64,000 bases of DNA from Sulfuricurvum sp. (lineage in GTDB: Bacteria > Campylobacterota > Campylobacteria > Campylobacterales > Sulfurimonadaceae), in the NCBI RefSeq assembly GCF_028681615.1, contig NZ_JAQUHV010000002.1, positions 240,333 to 304,332 of the forward strand, given 5' to 3'. The number at the start of each line of letters is the position of its first letter. The stretch's first letter is position 1. The notes under the pieces are model-generated. The model did not search any database, was not told the DNA's origin, and worked only from the letters and a program-made list of their open reading frames with translations. A program made the position numbers and the translations under genes. Below are positions 29,558 to 38,436 of this stretch, one piece after another.

Positions 29558-30372
29558 TCTGGGTATGGATTGCACTTGCACCGATTTTGGGTGGTTTGGT
29601 TTACGGAGGCGAACGGGTACTGCGGGCTCGGATGCAACGGCGTCAGGGGCCTCCGGTCTTGCAGCCGTTTTATGACATGTTTAAACTTTTGGATAAACGG
29701 ACATTGATCGTCCATGCTCCTCACGCACTGCTGGGGGTTGCCCATTTTTTTGTCCTTTGGTTTACCGTCGCGGCGATCTTTTTGGGATGGAATCTTCTCT
29801 ATATCGTGTTTCTACATCTGTTTGCCCAAATGCTGCTGATTCTAGCAGGCTATAGCGTGCGATCGGCGTATTCGCACCTGGGTGCGAATCGGGAGCTTTT
29901 GATGCTGATCGCGTATGAACCGATACTGATTTTGGTAGCGGTCGGTTTTTATCTGCAAAGCGGAAGTTTCGATATCGCACAGATCGTCCGAGGGGGAGGA
30001 TATTTAGTCCAAATGCCGCTGCTGTTTGTCGCATTAGCGATGATCGTTCCGATCAAAGTGAAAAAATCGCCGTTTGATGTCGGTGAGGCGCATCAGGAGA
30101 TTGTCGGCGGAGTCGAGATCGAGTACAGCGGTCTGTTTTACGAGTTCTTATATATGTCTCGCTTTCTCGAATATATTTTTATCTATAGTTTTGTTTTTAT
30201 CTTCGCAGGAGTATCGTACGGTCTTGGAGCAGCTTTGGTTGCAGGGGTCTTTTTGTTGGTGAATCTGGTTGATAATGCAACTGCCCGTGTACGTACAATG
30301 CATATGGTTAAAATCATCTATGCGGTGGCTTTGAGCCTGTCTATCGTCAATATAATGTGGATCGTGCTATGA
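29554..30372 (+). CDS. echB: Group 4 hydrogenase membrane subunit (EchB/NuoH-like)
   Basis: 272 residues, about eight helices; homologue of NuoH/HycD, linking the catalytic arm to the pump. Conserved: QRRQGPPVLQPFYDMFKLL near residue 30 and KSPFDVGEAHQEIVGGVEIEYSG near 175, both typical of the family. Overlaps echA and echC by ATGA-type junctions, so translation is coupled. Confidence 0.92.
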   Translation: MIWVWIALAPILGGLVYGGERVLRARMQRRQGPPVLQPFYDMFKLLDKRTLIVHAPHALLGVAHFFVLWFTVAAIFLGWNLLYIVFLHLFAQMLLILAGYSVRSAYSHLGANRELLMLIAYEPILILVAVGFYLQSGSFDIAQIVRGGGYLVQMPLLFVALAMIVPIKVKKSPFDVGEAHQEIVGGVEIEYSGLFYEFLYMSRFLEYIFIYSFVFIFAGVSYGLGAALVAGVFLLVNLVDNATARVRTMHMVKIIYAVALSLSIVNIMWIVL

Positions 30373-30896
30373 AATTCTTTACCGCATTTCGTAAAAAATC
30401 ACCCTGGATATTGCATTACAATGCCGGAAGCTGCAACGGATGCGATATCGAGATCCTCGCGGCGCTGGGACCGAAGTTCGATTTGGAACGGTTCGGGGTG
30501 ATCAATACGGGGAATCCGAAGCAGTCGGACATCTTTTTGGTGACGGGGCCGGTGACGTACCGCTCCCGCGAACGTCTGGTAGAACTTTATTCACAAATCC
30601 CTGAACCAAAGGTGGTGATAGCGGTGGGATCATGCACGGCCACAGGGGGAGTATTTCGGGGGATGTATAACGTCGAAGACGGAATCGATCAGTACATTCC
30701 TGTAGACGTTTATGTTCCGGGCTGTGCTTCGACGCCTCAGCTGATCATTGATGCGATCGTCAAAGCACTGGAGATTTTGGAAACAAAAAGCAAAGAGATC
30801 GAAAAACCGTTTAAACTGTTCGGCGCCATTGCTATGGTCGGTAATAAACTGAGCCGGCTTAATATGGCAACAAGGGTGAAACATGATGAAATATGA
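30369..30896 (+). CDS. echC: Group 4 hydrogenase small subunit (EchC/NuoB-like)
   Basis: 175 residues. Binds one [4Fe-4S] cluster next to the NiFe site: C22-N-G-C25 in YNAGSCNGCDIEI, Cys in AVGSCTATGG and Cys in VPGCASTP. I use the ATG at 30369 overlapping the echB stop rather than the GTG at 30357. It keeps the CxxC pair, unlike the three other hydrogenase small subunits of this window. Confidence 0.92.
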   Translation: MKFFTAFRKKSPWILHYNAGSCNGCDIEILAALGPKFDLERFGVINTGNPKQSDIFLVTGPVTYRSRERLVELYSQIPEPKVVIAVGSCTATGGVFRGMYNVEDGIDQYIPVDVYVPGCASTPQLIIDAIVKALEILETKSKEIEKPFKLFGAIAMVGNKLSRLNMATRVKHDEI

Positions 30897-31227
30897 GATA
30901 ACATTGGCCACTCTGTTGGCCGATATCGGTGCGTTTTATGAACCGAAAAAATGGCATTTTCTGACAGTTAACGGAATCGATTTGGGGGAAGGGAAAATTG
31001 AGCTGCAATGGATTTTTTCCAAATATCATGTCAAAGACGAAATTGTCATCTATTATGCTATCAGCGATTATGAGACGCCGATCCCTTCAGTCGTTTCGTT
31101 GATTCCGTCGGCGTTTATGGGGGAGCGGGAGATTGTCGACATGTTCGGGCTTACTGTAGAGGGGGCGGAAAAAGGGCTTTACCTCGATGAGGACTCTCTG
31201 CCGCATCCGCTAAGGGGTGAATCATGA
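30883..31227 (+). CDS. echD: Group 4 hydrogenase subunit (EchD/NuoC-like)
   Basis: 114 residues, soluble. Matches the NuoC / HycE-N-terminal fold by the C-terminal part: IPSVVSLIPSAFMGEREIVDMFGLTVEG, the segment that contacts the large subunit. Two adjacent ATG codons (30883, 30886) are possible starts. Overlaps both neighbours. Confidence 0.88.
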   Translation: MMKYEITLATLLADIGAFYEPKKWHFLTVNGIDLGEGKIELQWIFSKYHVKDEIVIYYAISDYETPIPSVVSLIPSAFMGEREIVDMFGLTVEGAEKGLYLDEDSLPHPLRGES

Positions 31228-32309
31228 AAAAAACGATTCAGATTCCTTTGGGATCTCAGCATATTTCGCTGTTGGAGCCGATCCGGTTTAAATTCGAATG
31301 TGAGAACGAAAAAATCATCGGTGTCGATGCCGATGTCGGGTTTGTTCACCGCGGTGTCGAACTGGCCTGTACCCGCAGTTTTGAGTTTAAGCAGGTGGGA
31401 TATGTCGTAGCCCGTGTCTGCGGGCTTTGCGCGATAACCCATTCGCTCTCCTATACCCTTGCAGTCGAAAAACTGCTCGGCTATGAAGCGAATGATCGGA
31501 TCAAATATCTGCGGATGCTGATGGTGGAACTCGATCGCATCCATTCGCATATGCTGTGTCTGGCTCATACGGCGGAAAATGCAGGATTTGAAGCGCTTTT
31601 TATGCAGATTATGGCCGATCGGGAATTGGTGATGGATCTTCAAGAAGCGATCAGCGGGAACCGGGTTCAGTTCGATTTTATCGCTATCGGCGGGGTAAAC
31701 CGTGATCTAACACCTGAACTGACATCACTGATACATAAAAATCTCACGTTGCTCTCCGAAAAAATCGATACGCTGATAGGACTTTTCGACAACAACTGGT
31801 CATTGTCGCTTAAATATAAAGGAGTGGGTGTATTGAGTTTGGAGGATGCCTATACCTATAACGCTCTGGGACCGCTGGCCCGTGCAACCGGTCTGGCAAC
31901 GGATGTGCGTGTCGAGACAAGCGATTTTCCTTATGAGGCGATAGGATATAAAATGGTTCTTGAATCCACAGGAGACATATATGCCCGTAATTTTGTCCGT
32001 CTTCGGGAAATTGTGAACTCGATTGCCATGTGTAAAAATATCGCCGATAATCTCCCCTCAGGAGAGATACTGGAGAAGACGAAAGGGAAACCGAAAGGGG
32101 AAGCGGTTGTGCGAGTCGAGGCTCCTCGCGGAGAACTCTTTTATCTGGTGCGCGGTAACGGCGGAAACATGCTCGAGCGGGTTCGTATCAAGACTCCGAC
32201 CTTTTCGGGCATCCCTGCGATGATGGAGGTGTTCAAAGGTTCTGAATATGCCGATGCCCCTGCCATTTTGGCATCGTTTGATCCGTGTATGTCTTGTACG
32301 GCGAAGTAG
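31224..32309 (+). CDS. echE: Group 4 hydrogenase large subunit (EchE/NuoD-like)
   Basis: 361-residue catalytic subunit. NiFe ligands: C66 and C69 in RVCGLCAITH, C355 and C358 in DPCMSC at the very C-terminus. The protein ends three residues after the last ligand (TAK), so there is no C-terminal extension and no endopeptidase step, as known for EchE and CooH. Reduces protons with ferredoxin, or drives ferredoxin reduction by H2 at the expense of ion gradient. Confidence 0.93.
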   Translation: MKKTIQIPLGSQHISLLEPIRFKFECENEKIIGVDADVGFVHRGVELACTRSFEFKQVGYVVARVCGLCAITHSLSYTLAVEKLLGYEANDRIKYLRMLMVELDRIHSHMLCLAHTAENAGFEALFMQIMADRELVMDLQEAISGNRVQFDFIAIGGVNRDLTPELTSLIHKNLTLLSEKIDTLIGLFDNNWSLSLKYKGVGVLSLEDAYTYNALGPLARATGLATDVRVETSDFPYEAIGYKMVLESTGDIYARNFVRLREIVNSIAMCKNIADNLPSGEILEKTKGKPKGEAVVRVEAPRGELFYLVRGNGGNMLERVRIKTPTFSGIPAMMEVFKGSEYADAPAILASFDPCMSCTAK

Positions 32310-32318
32310 GAGAATAGT

Positions 32319-32750
32319 ATGTTTAAGTCGATGTTTGAAGCATTGATGAATCTCTTTAAACCGGTACATACGCTAAACTATCCCGCCGAAGAGATGGTTC
32401 TTCCAAAAGGGTACCGTGGATTGATCGAATATGACAAAGAATCGTGCATTTTCTGTGACAAATGCGAAAAGGTATGTCCTCCCGGAGCGATTTTGTTTTA
32501 TCAGCCGCTAGAAGGGGAAAAAGAGTATCGCTATAATCCGTGGCTTTGTATCTACTGCGGAGAATGCGTACGTGCATGTCCCAAACCCGAAGAGGCATTA
32601 TGGCAAAGTGAAACAAAACAACGCTCAGCCGTGAAAGAAGACGGGGCAAACGAGGGATGGTTCGCGTGGGAAGAAGCATGCAAACAAAGCCGCGAAGCGT
32701 ATAAAGCGCTCAAGCAGGCGGGTAAAATCCAAAACAAGAGTGAGGAGTAA
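32319..32750 (+). CDS. echF: Group 4 hydrogenase ferredoxin subunit (EchF/NuoI-like)
   Basis: 143 residues. Two [4Fe-4S] motifs: CIFCDKCEKVCPPGAI at about residue 43 and CIYCGECVRACPKPEEA at about 72. Passes electrons between soluble ferredoxin and the small subunit. The charged C-terminal tail (about 95-143) is rich in Lys/Glu/Ala. Only 3 bp separate its stop from the next gene, the flavin-hydrogenase fusion. Confidence 0.92.
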   Translation: MFKSMFEALMNLFKPVHTLNYPAEEMVLPKGYRGLIEYDKESCIFCDKCEKVCPPGAILFYQPLEGEKEYRYNPWLCIYCGECVRACPKPEEALWQSETKQRSAVKEDGANEGWFAWEEACKQSREAYKALKQAGKIQNKSEE

Positions 32751-32753
32751 AGA

Positions 32754-35183
32754 ATGCGTATCGTAATTGTCGGAGGCGGGATAGCCGCTGTATACATTGC
32801 CAATACTCTTATGGAACAAAATAGCGGATCTGAGGTGGTGATCGTTTCGGATGAGGAGCATCCTCCGTACGATCGGATTCACCTGTGTAAATTGGTAGAA
32901 GATTGTAAATGTGTCGATTCCATAGAGTTGGAACTTCACCCCGCCGTTCGATTGGAATTGAACCAAAAAATCATCTCTATCGATTCTGCAGAGAAACGCA
33001 TTTTCAGCGAAAATGCCGCATTCCATTACGATAAACTGATCATCGCGACAGGTTCCCGTCCTAAGGCACTTTTTGATATCTCCGGCATTGAAAATGCGGC
33101 AACGTTCAGAAGCCAAAAAGATTGTGAGCAGATTGCGCAGGGGATGATCGGCAAAAACGTCGTGATTGTCGGAGCGGGTCCTATCGCATTGGAACTTCTT
33201 GACACACTCATGCGCAGCAGTGCTCCGCAGAGCATCACCCTGCTGGTCCGAAAAAACTATCTCTACTCCGCCTCGATCAGTCGTGAGGGGTTGGCGCTGA
33301 TACGTGAAATTTTCGAAGCCGATCCCCGTATCAAAATCGATTTTAATGACGCGATTGTTGATCGGGAGATTGTCGGATCGGAAATTAAGCGTATCTTGAC
33401 CCGTAACGGGACGGAAATAGATAACCCATTCCTCATTTTCGGAGTCGGAATCGATCCGAATATCCCGTTTGCCCGTGACGTACTCGAATGCGATCGGGGC
33501 ATATTGGTCGATGAGCGGATGCGTACTTCCGATGAAAATATCTACTGTGTCGGAGAAGCGGCACAGCTCCGAGAGGGGGGATTCATCGCCGGACGGGTGA
33601 AAGAGTGCACGATAGAGGCCGATGTCGCCATTGCCAATATCTTGGGCGATACGAGTAAAACTTTCAAAGAAGAGGTTTCCATCGATGGGCTTAAAGTGGG
33701 ATCGTTTTTGTTTGCCGACGTTACCGCAACCGATTTTGACCCGAATGACCAAGAGAACGAAAATATCCTGATCTCTCACGGAGACCGTATTGATCAGTAC
33801 ATCGTCAATCACGACAGGCTCAAACGCTTTATCGGGATCAATACCAATATCGATCTGCTTGCCCTCAAACGTCTAATCGAAACCGATGCGCCGATCGATG
33901 CGGCGTATCTCTATTCGAATCGTCTGATGTCGGAATACGGAAAACTCGTTTGCAGCTGCGAAGGGGTGCATGAACTGGAACTGGTCGATATCATCCGCGA
34001 GAACGCCATAACGTCGTTTGCCGATCTCAAAGAACACTCCAAAGCGGGGCGTACCTGCGGACGGTGCAAACAGGATGTGTGTGCGATCATCTCCGCAACT
34101 CCGGTCGATCCGGTAGAGGCGGCGCGTCTGCGTGCCGAAAAAGAAGCGGCGGCTCAAGCGGCGGAACTGGAAAAAGTACGTGCGCGGATCGAAAAATACA
34201 ATCGTCTCCATCCGAGAAATCAGTTGAATGCCGAGAATTTCCACGAGGCGTTGGAATCGTTTGAAATGAGTCGCGAATTCAACCGATGGGTATCGATGAT
34301 TACCGCATCGATGCATCTGCACCCTCAGTTCGAGGAGGTTGTAGAAGAGGGGGTGACACAGCTGAATAAAATCCCGATCATTTGGCTGGAACTCGCCGAT
34401 TGTACGGGTAACTCTGAAGCGTTTATCAAAACCTCCCACCCCAAAGTGGATGATCTGATCCTCAAATATATCTCGCTCGATTATCATGAACTTCTGATGG
34501 CGGCATCGGGGGATCAGTCGGAATCGGCACTGGAGAACATTTTGCGTAATGACAGCGGGAAATATCTTCTGATCGTTGAGGGGGCGGTTCCCCTGGGGAT
34601 GGACGGCAAATTTTTGCGAATCGGTCCGAAGGGGGAAACGGGCGTTGATTTATTGCGCCGCGTTGCCAAAAATGCCGTAGCCGTCATGGCGGTCGGATCA
34701 TGTGCGTATGACGGAGGGGTTGTCGCAGCCGCACCGAATCCGACAGGTGCCGTCGGAGTCGCGGAAGCGTTGGGTAGAGACGATATCATCAACCTCCCCG
34801 GATGTCCGACGAATCCGATCAATATCGTCGGAACCCTGCTTCAATACATCATGTTCGATGAATTTCCAAAACTCGATTCCAAAAACCGTCCCGAATGGGC
34901 ATACGGGTTCCGTGTCCATGATAACTGTGAACGCCGCGGTCACTACGACGCAGAAGAGTTTGTTCGCGAATGGGGAGACGAAGGGGCGAAGAAGGGGTGG
35001 TGTCTTTTTGAAATGGGGTGCAAAGGGCCCTACGCCGATCTCAACTGTTCACTCGTAAAATTCAATGAAGGGACGAGTTGGCCGGTACAGGCTGGTCACG
35101 GATGTTTTGCCTGCGGACAGGGAAAAATCGCGTTTGACAGCTACGCCAATAATCGTAAATTACCGGAGGGAAGTCATGAGTAA
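32754..35183 (+). CDS. FAD/NAD(P) oxidoreductase - BFD ferredoxin - [NiFe]-hydrogenase small subunit fusion
   Basis: 809 residues with no signal peptide, so cytoplasmic. Residues 1-390: pyridine-nucleotide-disulfide oxidoreductase fold, FAD motif VIVGGGIAAVYIAN (4-17), second dinucleotide motif VVIVGAGPIALELL (about 138-151) and C-terminal FAD motif IYCVGEAA. Residues 400-438: BFD-like [2Fe-2S] domain with C400-x-C402-x32-C435-x2-C438, as in NirB. Residues about 445-530: Ala/Glu-rich charged linker. Residues about 540-809: hydrogenase small subunit much like the periplasmic HydA of the same window (HDNCERRGHYD, CLFEMGCKGPYADLNC, GHGCFACG). The proximal-cluster motif is C550-T-G-N553 instead of CxxC. 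Expected job: link H2 oxidation directly to NAD(P) or another acceptor through flavin. The stop overlaps the large-subunit gene by 8 bp. Confidence 0.9.
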   Translation: MRIVIVGGGIAAVYIANTLMEQNSGSEVVIVSDEEHPPYDRIHLCKLVEDCKCVDSIELELHPAVRLELNQKIISIDSAEKRIFSENAAFHYDKLIIATGSRPKALFDISGIENAATFRSQKDCEQIAQGMIGKNVVIVGAGPIALELLDTLMRSSAPQSITLLVRKNYLYSASISREGLALIREIFEADPRIKIDFNDAIVDREIVGSEIKRILTRNGTEIDNPFLIFGVGIDPNIPFARDVLECDRGILVDERMRTSDENIYCVGEAAQLREGGFIAGRVKECTIEADVAIANILGDTSKTFKEEVSIDGLKVGSFLFADVTATDFDPNDQENENILISHGDRIDQYIVNHDRLKRFIGINTNIDLLALKRLIETDAPIDAAYLYSNRLMSEYGKLVCSCEGVHELELVDIIRENAITSFADLKEHSKAGRTCGRCKQDVCAIISATPVDPVEAARLRAEKEAAAQAAELEKVRARIEKYNRLHPRNQLNAENFHEALESFEMSREFNRWVSMITASMHLHPQFEEVVEEGVTQLNKIPIIWLELADCTGNSEAFIKTSHPKVDDLILKYISLDYHELLMAASGDQSESALENILRNDSGKYLLIVEGAVPLGMDGKFLRIGPKGETGVDLLRRVAKNAVAVMAVGSCAYDGGVVAAAPNPTGAVGVAEALGRDDIINLPGCPTNPINIVGTLLQYIMFDEFPKLDSKNRPEWAYGFRVHDNCERRGHYDAEEFVREWGDEGAKKGWCLFEMGCKGPYADLNCSLVKFNEGTSWPVQAGHGCFACGQGKIAFDSYANNRKLPEGSHE

Positions 35184-36855
35184 AAAGATAATTATTGACC
35201 CGATTACCCGAATCGAAGGACATCTGCGGATTGAGGTTGAGATCGATGAGAATAACATTGTAACTGAGGCATGGGCATCGGGGCAGCTTTTTCGCGGGAT
35301 CGAGACGATTTTACGCGGACGGGATCCCCGAGATTCGGGATTGATCGCTCAGCGTATTTGCGGTGTTTGTACCAACGTCCATTACCGTGCCTCGATCAGT
35401 GCGGTGGAAGCGGCCTACGGAATTGAAATACCTCATAATGCCGAGATCATCCGTAACCTCGTCACCCTCTCGTTGTTTGTTCAAGATCATATCGTCCATT
35501 ATTATCATCTCCATTCACTCGATTTCGTCGATATTACCGGTGCTCTCGCCGCTGATTGCACGAAAGCCGCCAAAGATGCCGAGAAATGGTCGGATCATCC
35601 GTATCGTAACTCTGACGGTCATCTCGAAGCAATCAAAGAGAAGCTGGAAGGATTTGTCAACGCGGGACGGTTAGGGTTGTTTGCCAACGGCTACTGGGGA
35701 CATGACGCCTATCGATTGAGTCCTGAGGAGAATCTGGTCCATATGAATCATTACTTGGAAGCGTTGCGGATTCAACGCGAGCTTTCTAAAGCGGTGGCGA
35801 TTTTCGCAGGTAAAACCCCCCATCCTCAAAACCTCGTCGTCGGCGGAGTGACGAGCGTCGCCGATATGCTCAACCCTCAACGGCTGAACGACTTCTTGTT
35901 CATTATCAAAGAGGTACGGGACTTTATCGAACGTGCTTATATCCCCGATACTCTGATGCTCGTTAATGCTTACCGCGATTCAATAAAAGCGGGAGAAGGG
36001 CGTACGGTCGGAAATTTTATGTGCTGCGGCGGATACCGATTCGGAAAAGACCGGCATCTGTTTGAGAGCGGTGTGATCAAAGGGCACAATTTCGAGAGTA
36101 TCGAGCCGTTTGATGCGGCTAAAATCACCGAAGAAGCCTCTCGCTCATGGTATGAGAACGATGCACCGCTCTCTCCGTATGATGGGGAGACGACACCGTT
36201 TTATACCGATCTCAATGAAGATGGTTCGCTTAAAACCGAGGGGAAATACACGTGGGTGAAAGCGCCGAGATATGATGGCAATGTCATGGAAGTGGGACCG
36301 CTGGCGCGGATGATCGTCGGGTATGCAAAACACTCTCCCGTCATTCGCCCTTATATGGAGCGGTTTATGAAACGTTCCGAGATGGAGCTGATCGATTTTT
36401 CGACAACGGTGGGACGAAATGCGGCGCGTGCGATAGAAGCACAGATCTGCTGTGATTATCTTTTCGATACGATGAGTGATTTGATCGAGAATATCAAATA
36501 CTATGATGAGACGACATGGACGAAATATGTGTTCGAAGAGTTGCCTCAAGAGGCAAAAGGGGCGGGGATTTTCGAAGTACCGCGCGGGGTACTGGGACAT
36601 TTCGTCCGGATAGAGGATGCTAAAATCGCCAACTATCAGGCGGTCGTTCCGACGACGTGGAATGCTTCTCCCAAAGGTGCGAAAGAGGGACGCGGAGCGT
36701 ATGAGGAGTCGTTGATCGGCATAAAACTCTCGAATCCTTCCGCTCCGCTTGAAGTGTTGCGTGCGGTTCATTCGTTCGATCCGTGTTTGGCATGTGCCGT
36801 TCATGTGATCGATGCAACGGGACGGGAATTGTCACATTATAAAATTCTGAATTAG
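35176..36855 (+). CDS. [NiFe]-hydrogenase large subunit, soluble, partner of the flavin fusion
   Basis: 559 residues from the ATG at 35176 (SKKIIIDPITRIEGHLRIE); a longer frame upstream is inside the preceding gene. NiFe ligands C62 and C65 in RICGVC and C537 and C540 in DPCLAC. After the last His (543) comes a 16-residue tail (VIDATGRELSHYKILN) that would be cut off by a HydD-type protease. It resembles HydB of this window more than the HupV-like subunit, and the small/large gene junction (an 8-bp overlap at CATGAGTAA) is the same as at hydA/hydB, pointing to duplication of a group 1-type pair. Confidence 0.92.
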   Translation: MSKKIIIDPITRIEGHLRIEVEIDENNIVTEAWASGQLFRGIETILRGRDPRDSGLIAQRICGVCTNVHYRASISAVEAAYGIEIPHNAEIIRNLVTLSLFVQDHIVHYYHLHSLDFVDITGALAADCTKAAKDAEKWSDHPYRNSDGHLEAIKEKLEGFVNAGRLGLFANGYWGHDAYRLSPEENLVHMNHYLEALRIQRELSKAVAIFAGKTPHPQNLVVGGVTSVADMLNPQRLNDFLFIIKEVRDFIERAYIPDTLMLVNAYRDSIKAGEGRTVGNFMCCGGYRFGKDRHLFESGVIKGHNFESIEPFDAAKITEEASRSWYENDAPLSPYDGETTPFYTDLNEDGSLKTEGKYTWVKAPRYDGNVMEVGPLARMIVGYAKHSPVIRPYMERFMKRSEMELIDFSTTVGRNAARAIEAQICCDYLFDTMSDLIENIKYYDETTWTKYVFEELPQEAKGAGIFEVPRGVLGHFVRIEDAKIANYQAVVPTTWNASPKGAKEGRGAYEESLIGIKLSNPSAPLEVLRAVHSFDPCLACAVHVIDATGRELSHYKILN

Positions 36856-36910
36856 TATTCGCTATAATTATGAAAACGAATGCGTTCTACCTCTGTTGAG
36901 GGGAGGGCAG

Positions 36911-36932
36911 GTAACGGACTTGATTCCGTTAC
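36911..36932. promoter_or_regulatory. Inverted repeat before the TetR/HupUV-like operon
   Basis: GTAACGGA-N6-TCCGTTAC, a perfect 8-bp inverted repeat about 33 bp before the TetR start codon. Length and spacing fit an operator for a TetR dimer, possibly autoregulation. A terminator of the preceding large-subunit gene is less likely because no T-run follows. Confidence 0.5.
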
Positions 36933-36965
36933 GATTCGAAATCATAAACGGTAGGAATAGAAAAT

Positions 36966-37559
36966 TTGGCACGATTAACGAAAGAAGAACGTAAAGTTTC
37001 CATCATGACGAAAGCGTTGGAGCTCTTTTCCAAAGAGGGGTTTTATCAAACTACAATGCCCTCTATCGCTGAAAAAATCGGAATGAGTGTCGGGAATCTT
37101 TATAACTACTTTACCTCGAAAGAGATGTTGGCTAAAGATTTGATCCTTTATATCGCCAATATTTTGGGGGAAGAGATTCGGAAAATCAATGAAAGCCCTC
37201 TTAGTACAAAAGAAAAAGTCGAAGCGATTGTCCATATGTATTTTAAAATCGCACAAGAGCGTCCTGAAACGATCGAGTACTTTTTACGGGTCTATCTCTC
37301 CAATCGCGAAGTATTTCAGAACTGTTGCGAAGGGATGATCTGCGTTTCGGCCTTTGTGACCGAACTGATGATATTTTTTGAAGAAGGGGTGCGTTCTGGC
37401 GAACTCAAAGACCAAGACTTTTTCAGTGCATTCGGCCTTTTTATGGGGTATTTGGGTGGAATGGTATTTATAAACGGGGAAAAAATCCTCCCTAAACCGT
37501 TGGAGAGTTATGAAGCCTCCATCAGCGATAACATCTACAATGCCCTCAAATCCCGCTAA
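36966..37559 (+). CDS. TetR-family transcriptional regulator
   Basis: 197 residues. N-terminal helix-turn-helix domain (ILTKALELFSKEGFYQTTMPSIAEKIGMSVGNLYNYFTSKEMLAKDLI-type arrangement at about 13-60). C-terminal ligand/dimer domain about 65-197, helical, with Cys pair FQNCCEGMICVS near 120. TTG start with GGTAGGAA upstream. It overlaps the HupU-like gene by up to 50 bp, so regulator and hydrogenase pair are translated together. TetR proteins usually repress and release on ligand; the ligand here is unknown and a protein partner (the hydrogenase pair) is conceivable. Confidence 0.88.
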   Translation: MARLTKEERKVSIMTKALELFSKEGFYQTTMPSIAEKIGMSVGNLYNYFTSKEMLAKDLILYIANILGEEIRKINESPLSTKEKVEAIVHMYFKIAQERPETIEYFLRVYLSNREVFQNCCEGMICVSAFVTELMIFFEEGVRSGELKDQDFFSAFGLFMGYLGGMVFINGEKILPKPLESYEASISDNIYNALKSR

Positions 37560-38436
37560 ACTCAAGATGATTTGGTTGCAGGGGATCACCTGCAACGGCA
37601 ACACGCACTCATTTTTAAATGATCCGGCATTAGAGACTCTTCTGGAATCCTCTGAGTTTATTCATCATCCGCTTTTACCGTGTTCGATGAATTTGCGCCA
37701 ACTGGTAAAAAAACTTCCCAAATCCGATATTCTTATTTTCGAAGGGGCGTATAAAGCTGATTTTGAGCGTGCCGGTATGAGAATGGAAGAACTGTTAAAT
37801 ACGCTTGCTTCCAAAGCAAAACATATTATTGCGATGGGAAGCTGTGCGAGTTTCGGCGGTATCTTTAAAGAAGCAGACCCTGAACATATAAGCGGCATTT
37901 TGTTTGATAAAGAAAAAGAGAGCGGCCCTTTGAAAGAGATGCGGGAGAAAGTGATTACCCTCAGCGGTTGCCCCGCTCACCCGAAGTGGCTAAGCTTTGT
38001 TATTGAAATGATGCGGTTGGAAAAAACAATCGCGGTAGATGAGTTTCGTCGCCCGAAAGAACTGTATGCCTATCTAGTCCATAACGGATGTTTGCGTAAC
38101 GAATATTTTGAATGGAAAGTCGATTGCGACACATTTGGAACCAAAGAAGGGTGTCTTTTTTACGATCAGGGGTGCCAAGGTCCCTTTACCCACGGCAGCT
38201 GTAACAAGATACTGTGGAACGAGGTGAGTTCCAAAACCCGTTCCGGTACGCCGTGTGTCGGTTGCACCGAGCCGACATTTCCAAAACGGGAACTTTTTAC
38301 GACGAAAACCTATATGTCGATTCCCGCTGAGATGCCTCTTGGGGTACCAAAACGGAGCTATTTGGCATTGGCCGGAGCAGCAAAATCGTTTCATATCAAA
38401 CGCCTTGAAGGGAAATTGATCGATGATAACGCATGA
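37510..38436 (+). CDS. HupU-like [NiFe]-hydrogenase small subunit
   Basis: 308 residues, no signal peptide, cytoplasmic. Core starts at MIWLQGITCNGNTHSFL: C28-N-G-N31, the CxxN form remembered from cyanobacterial/HupU group 2 small subunits. Other cluster ligands: Cys in AMGSCASFGG, Cys in LSGCPAHP, His-Cys in VHNGC, then CLFYDQGCQGPFTHGSCN and GTPCVGCTEP. Possible starts are ATG 37510 (preceded by GGAGAG), 37540 and 37567; the last gives the shortest leader. Sits between a TetR gene and a HupV-like large subunit. Confidence 0.85.
   Translation: MKPPSAITSTMPSNPAKLKMIWLQGITCNGNTHSFLNDPALETLLESSEFIHHPLLPCSMNLRQLVKKLPKSDILIFEGAYKADFERAGMRMEELLNTLASKAKHIIAMGSCASFGGIFKEADPEHISGILFDKEKESGPLKEMREKVITLSGCPAHPKWLSFVIEMMRLEKTIAVDEFRRPKELYAYLVHNGCLRNEYFEWKVDCDTFGTKEGCLFYDQGCQGPFTHGSCNKILWNEVSSKTRSGTPCVGCTEPTFPKRELFTTKTYMSIPAEMPLGVPKRSYLALAGAAKSFHIKRLEGKLIDDNA

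Noticed and set aside
32625..33812. 395-codon open frame antisense to the flavin-hydrogenase fusion gene
   Set aside because: Shadow of a clearly conserved coding region; composition (many Phe, Ile, Asp, Arg) fits antisense reading and no family is recognisable.
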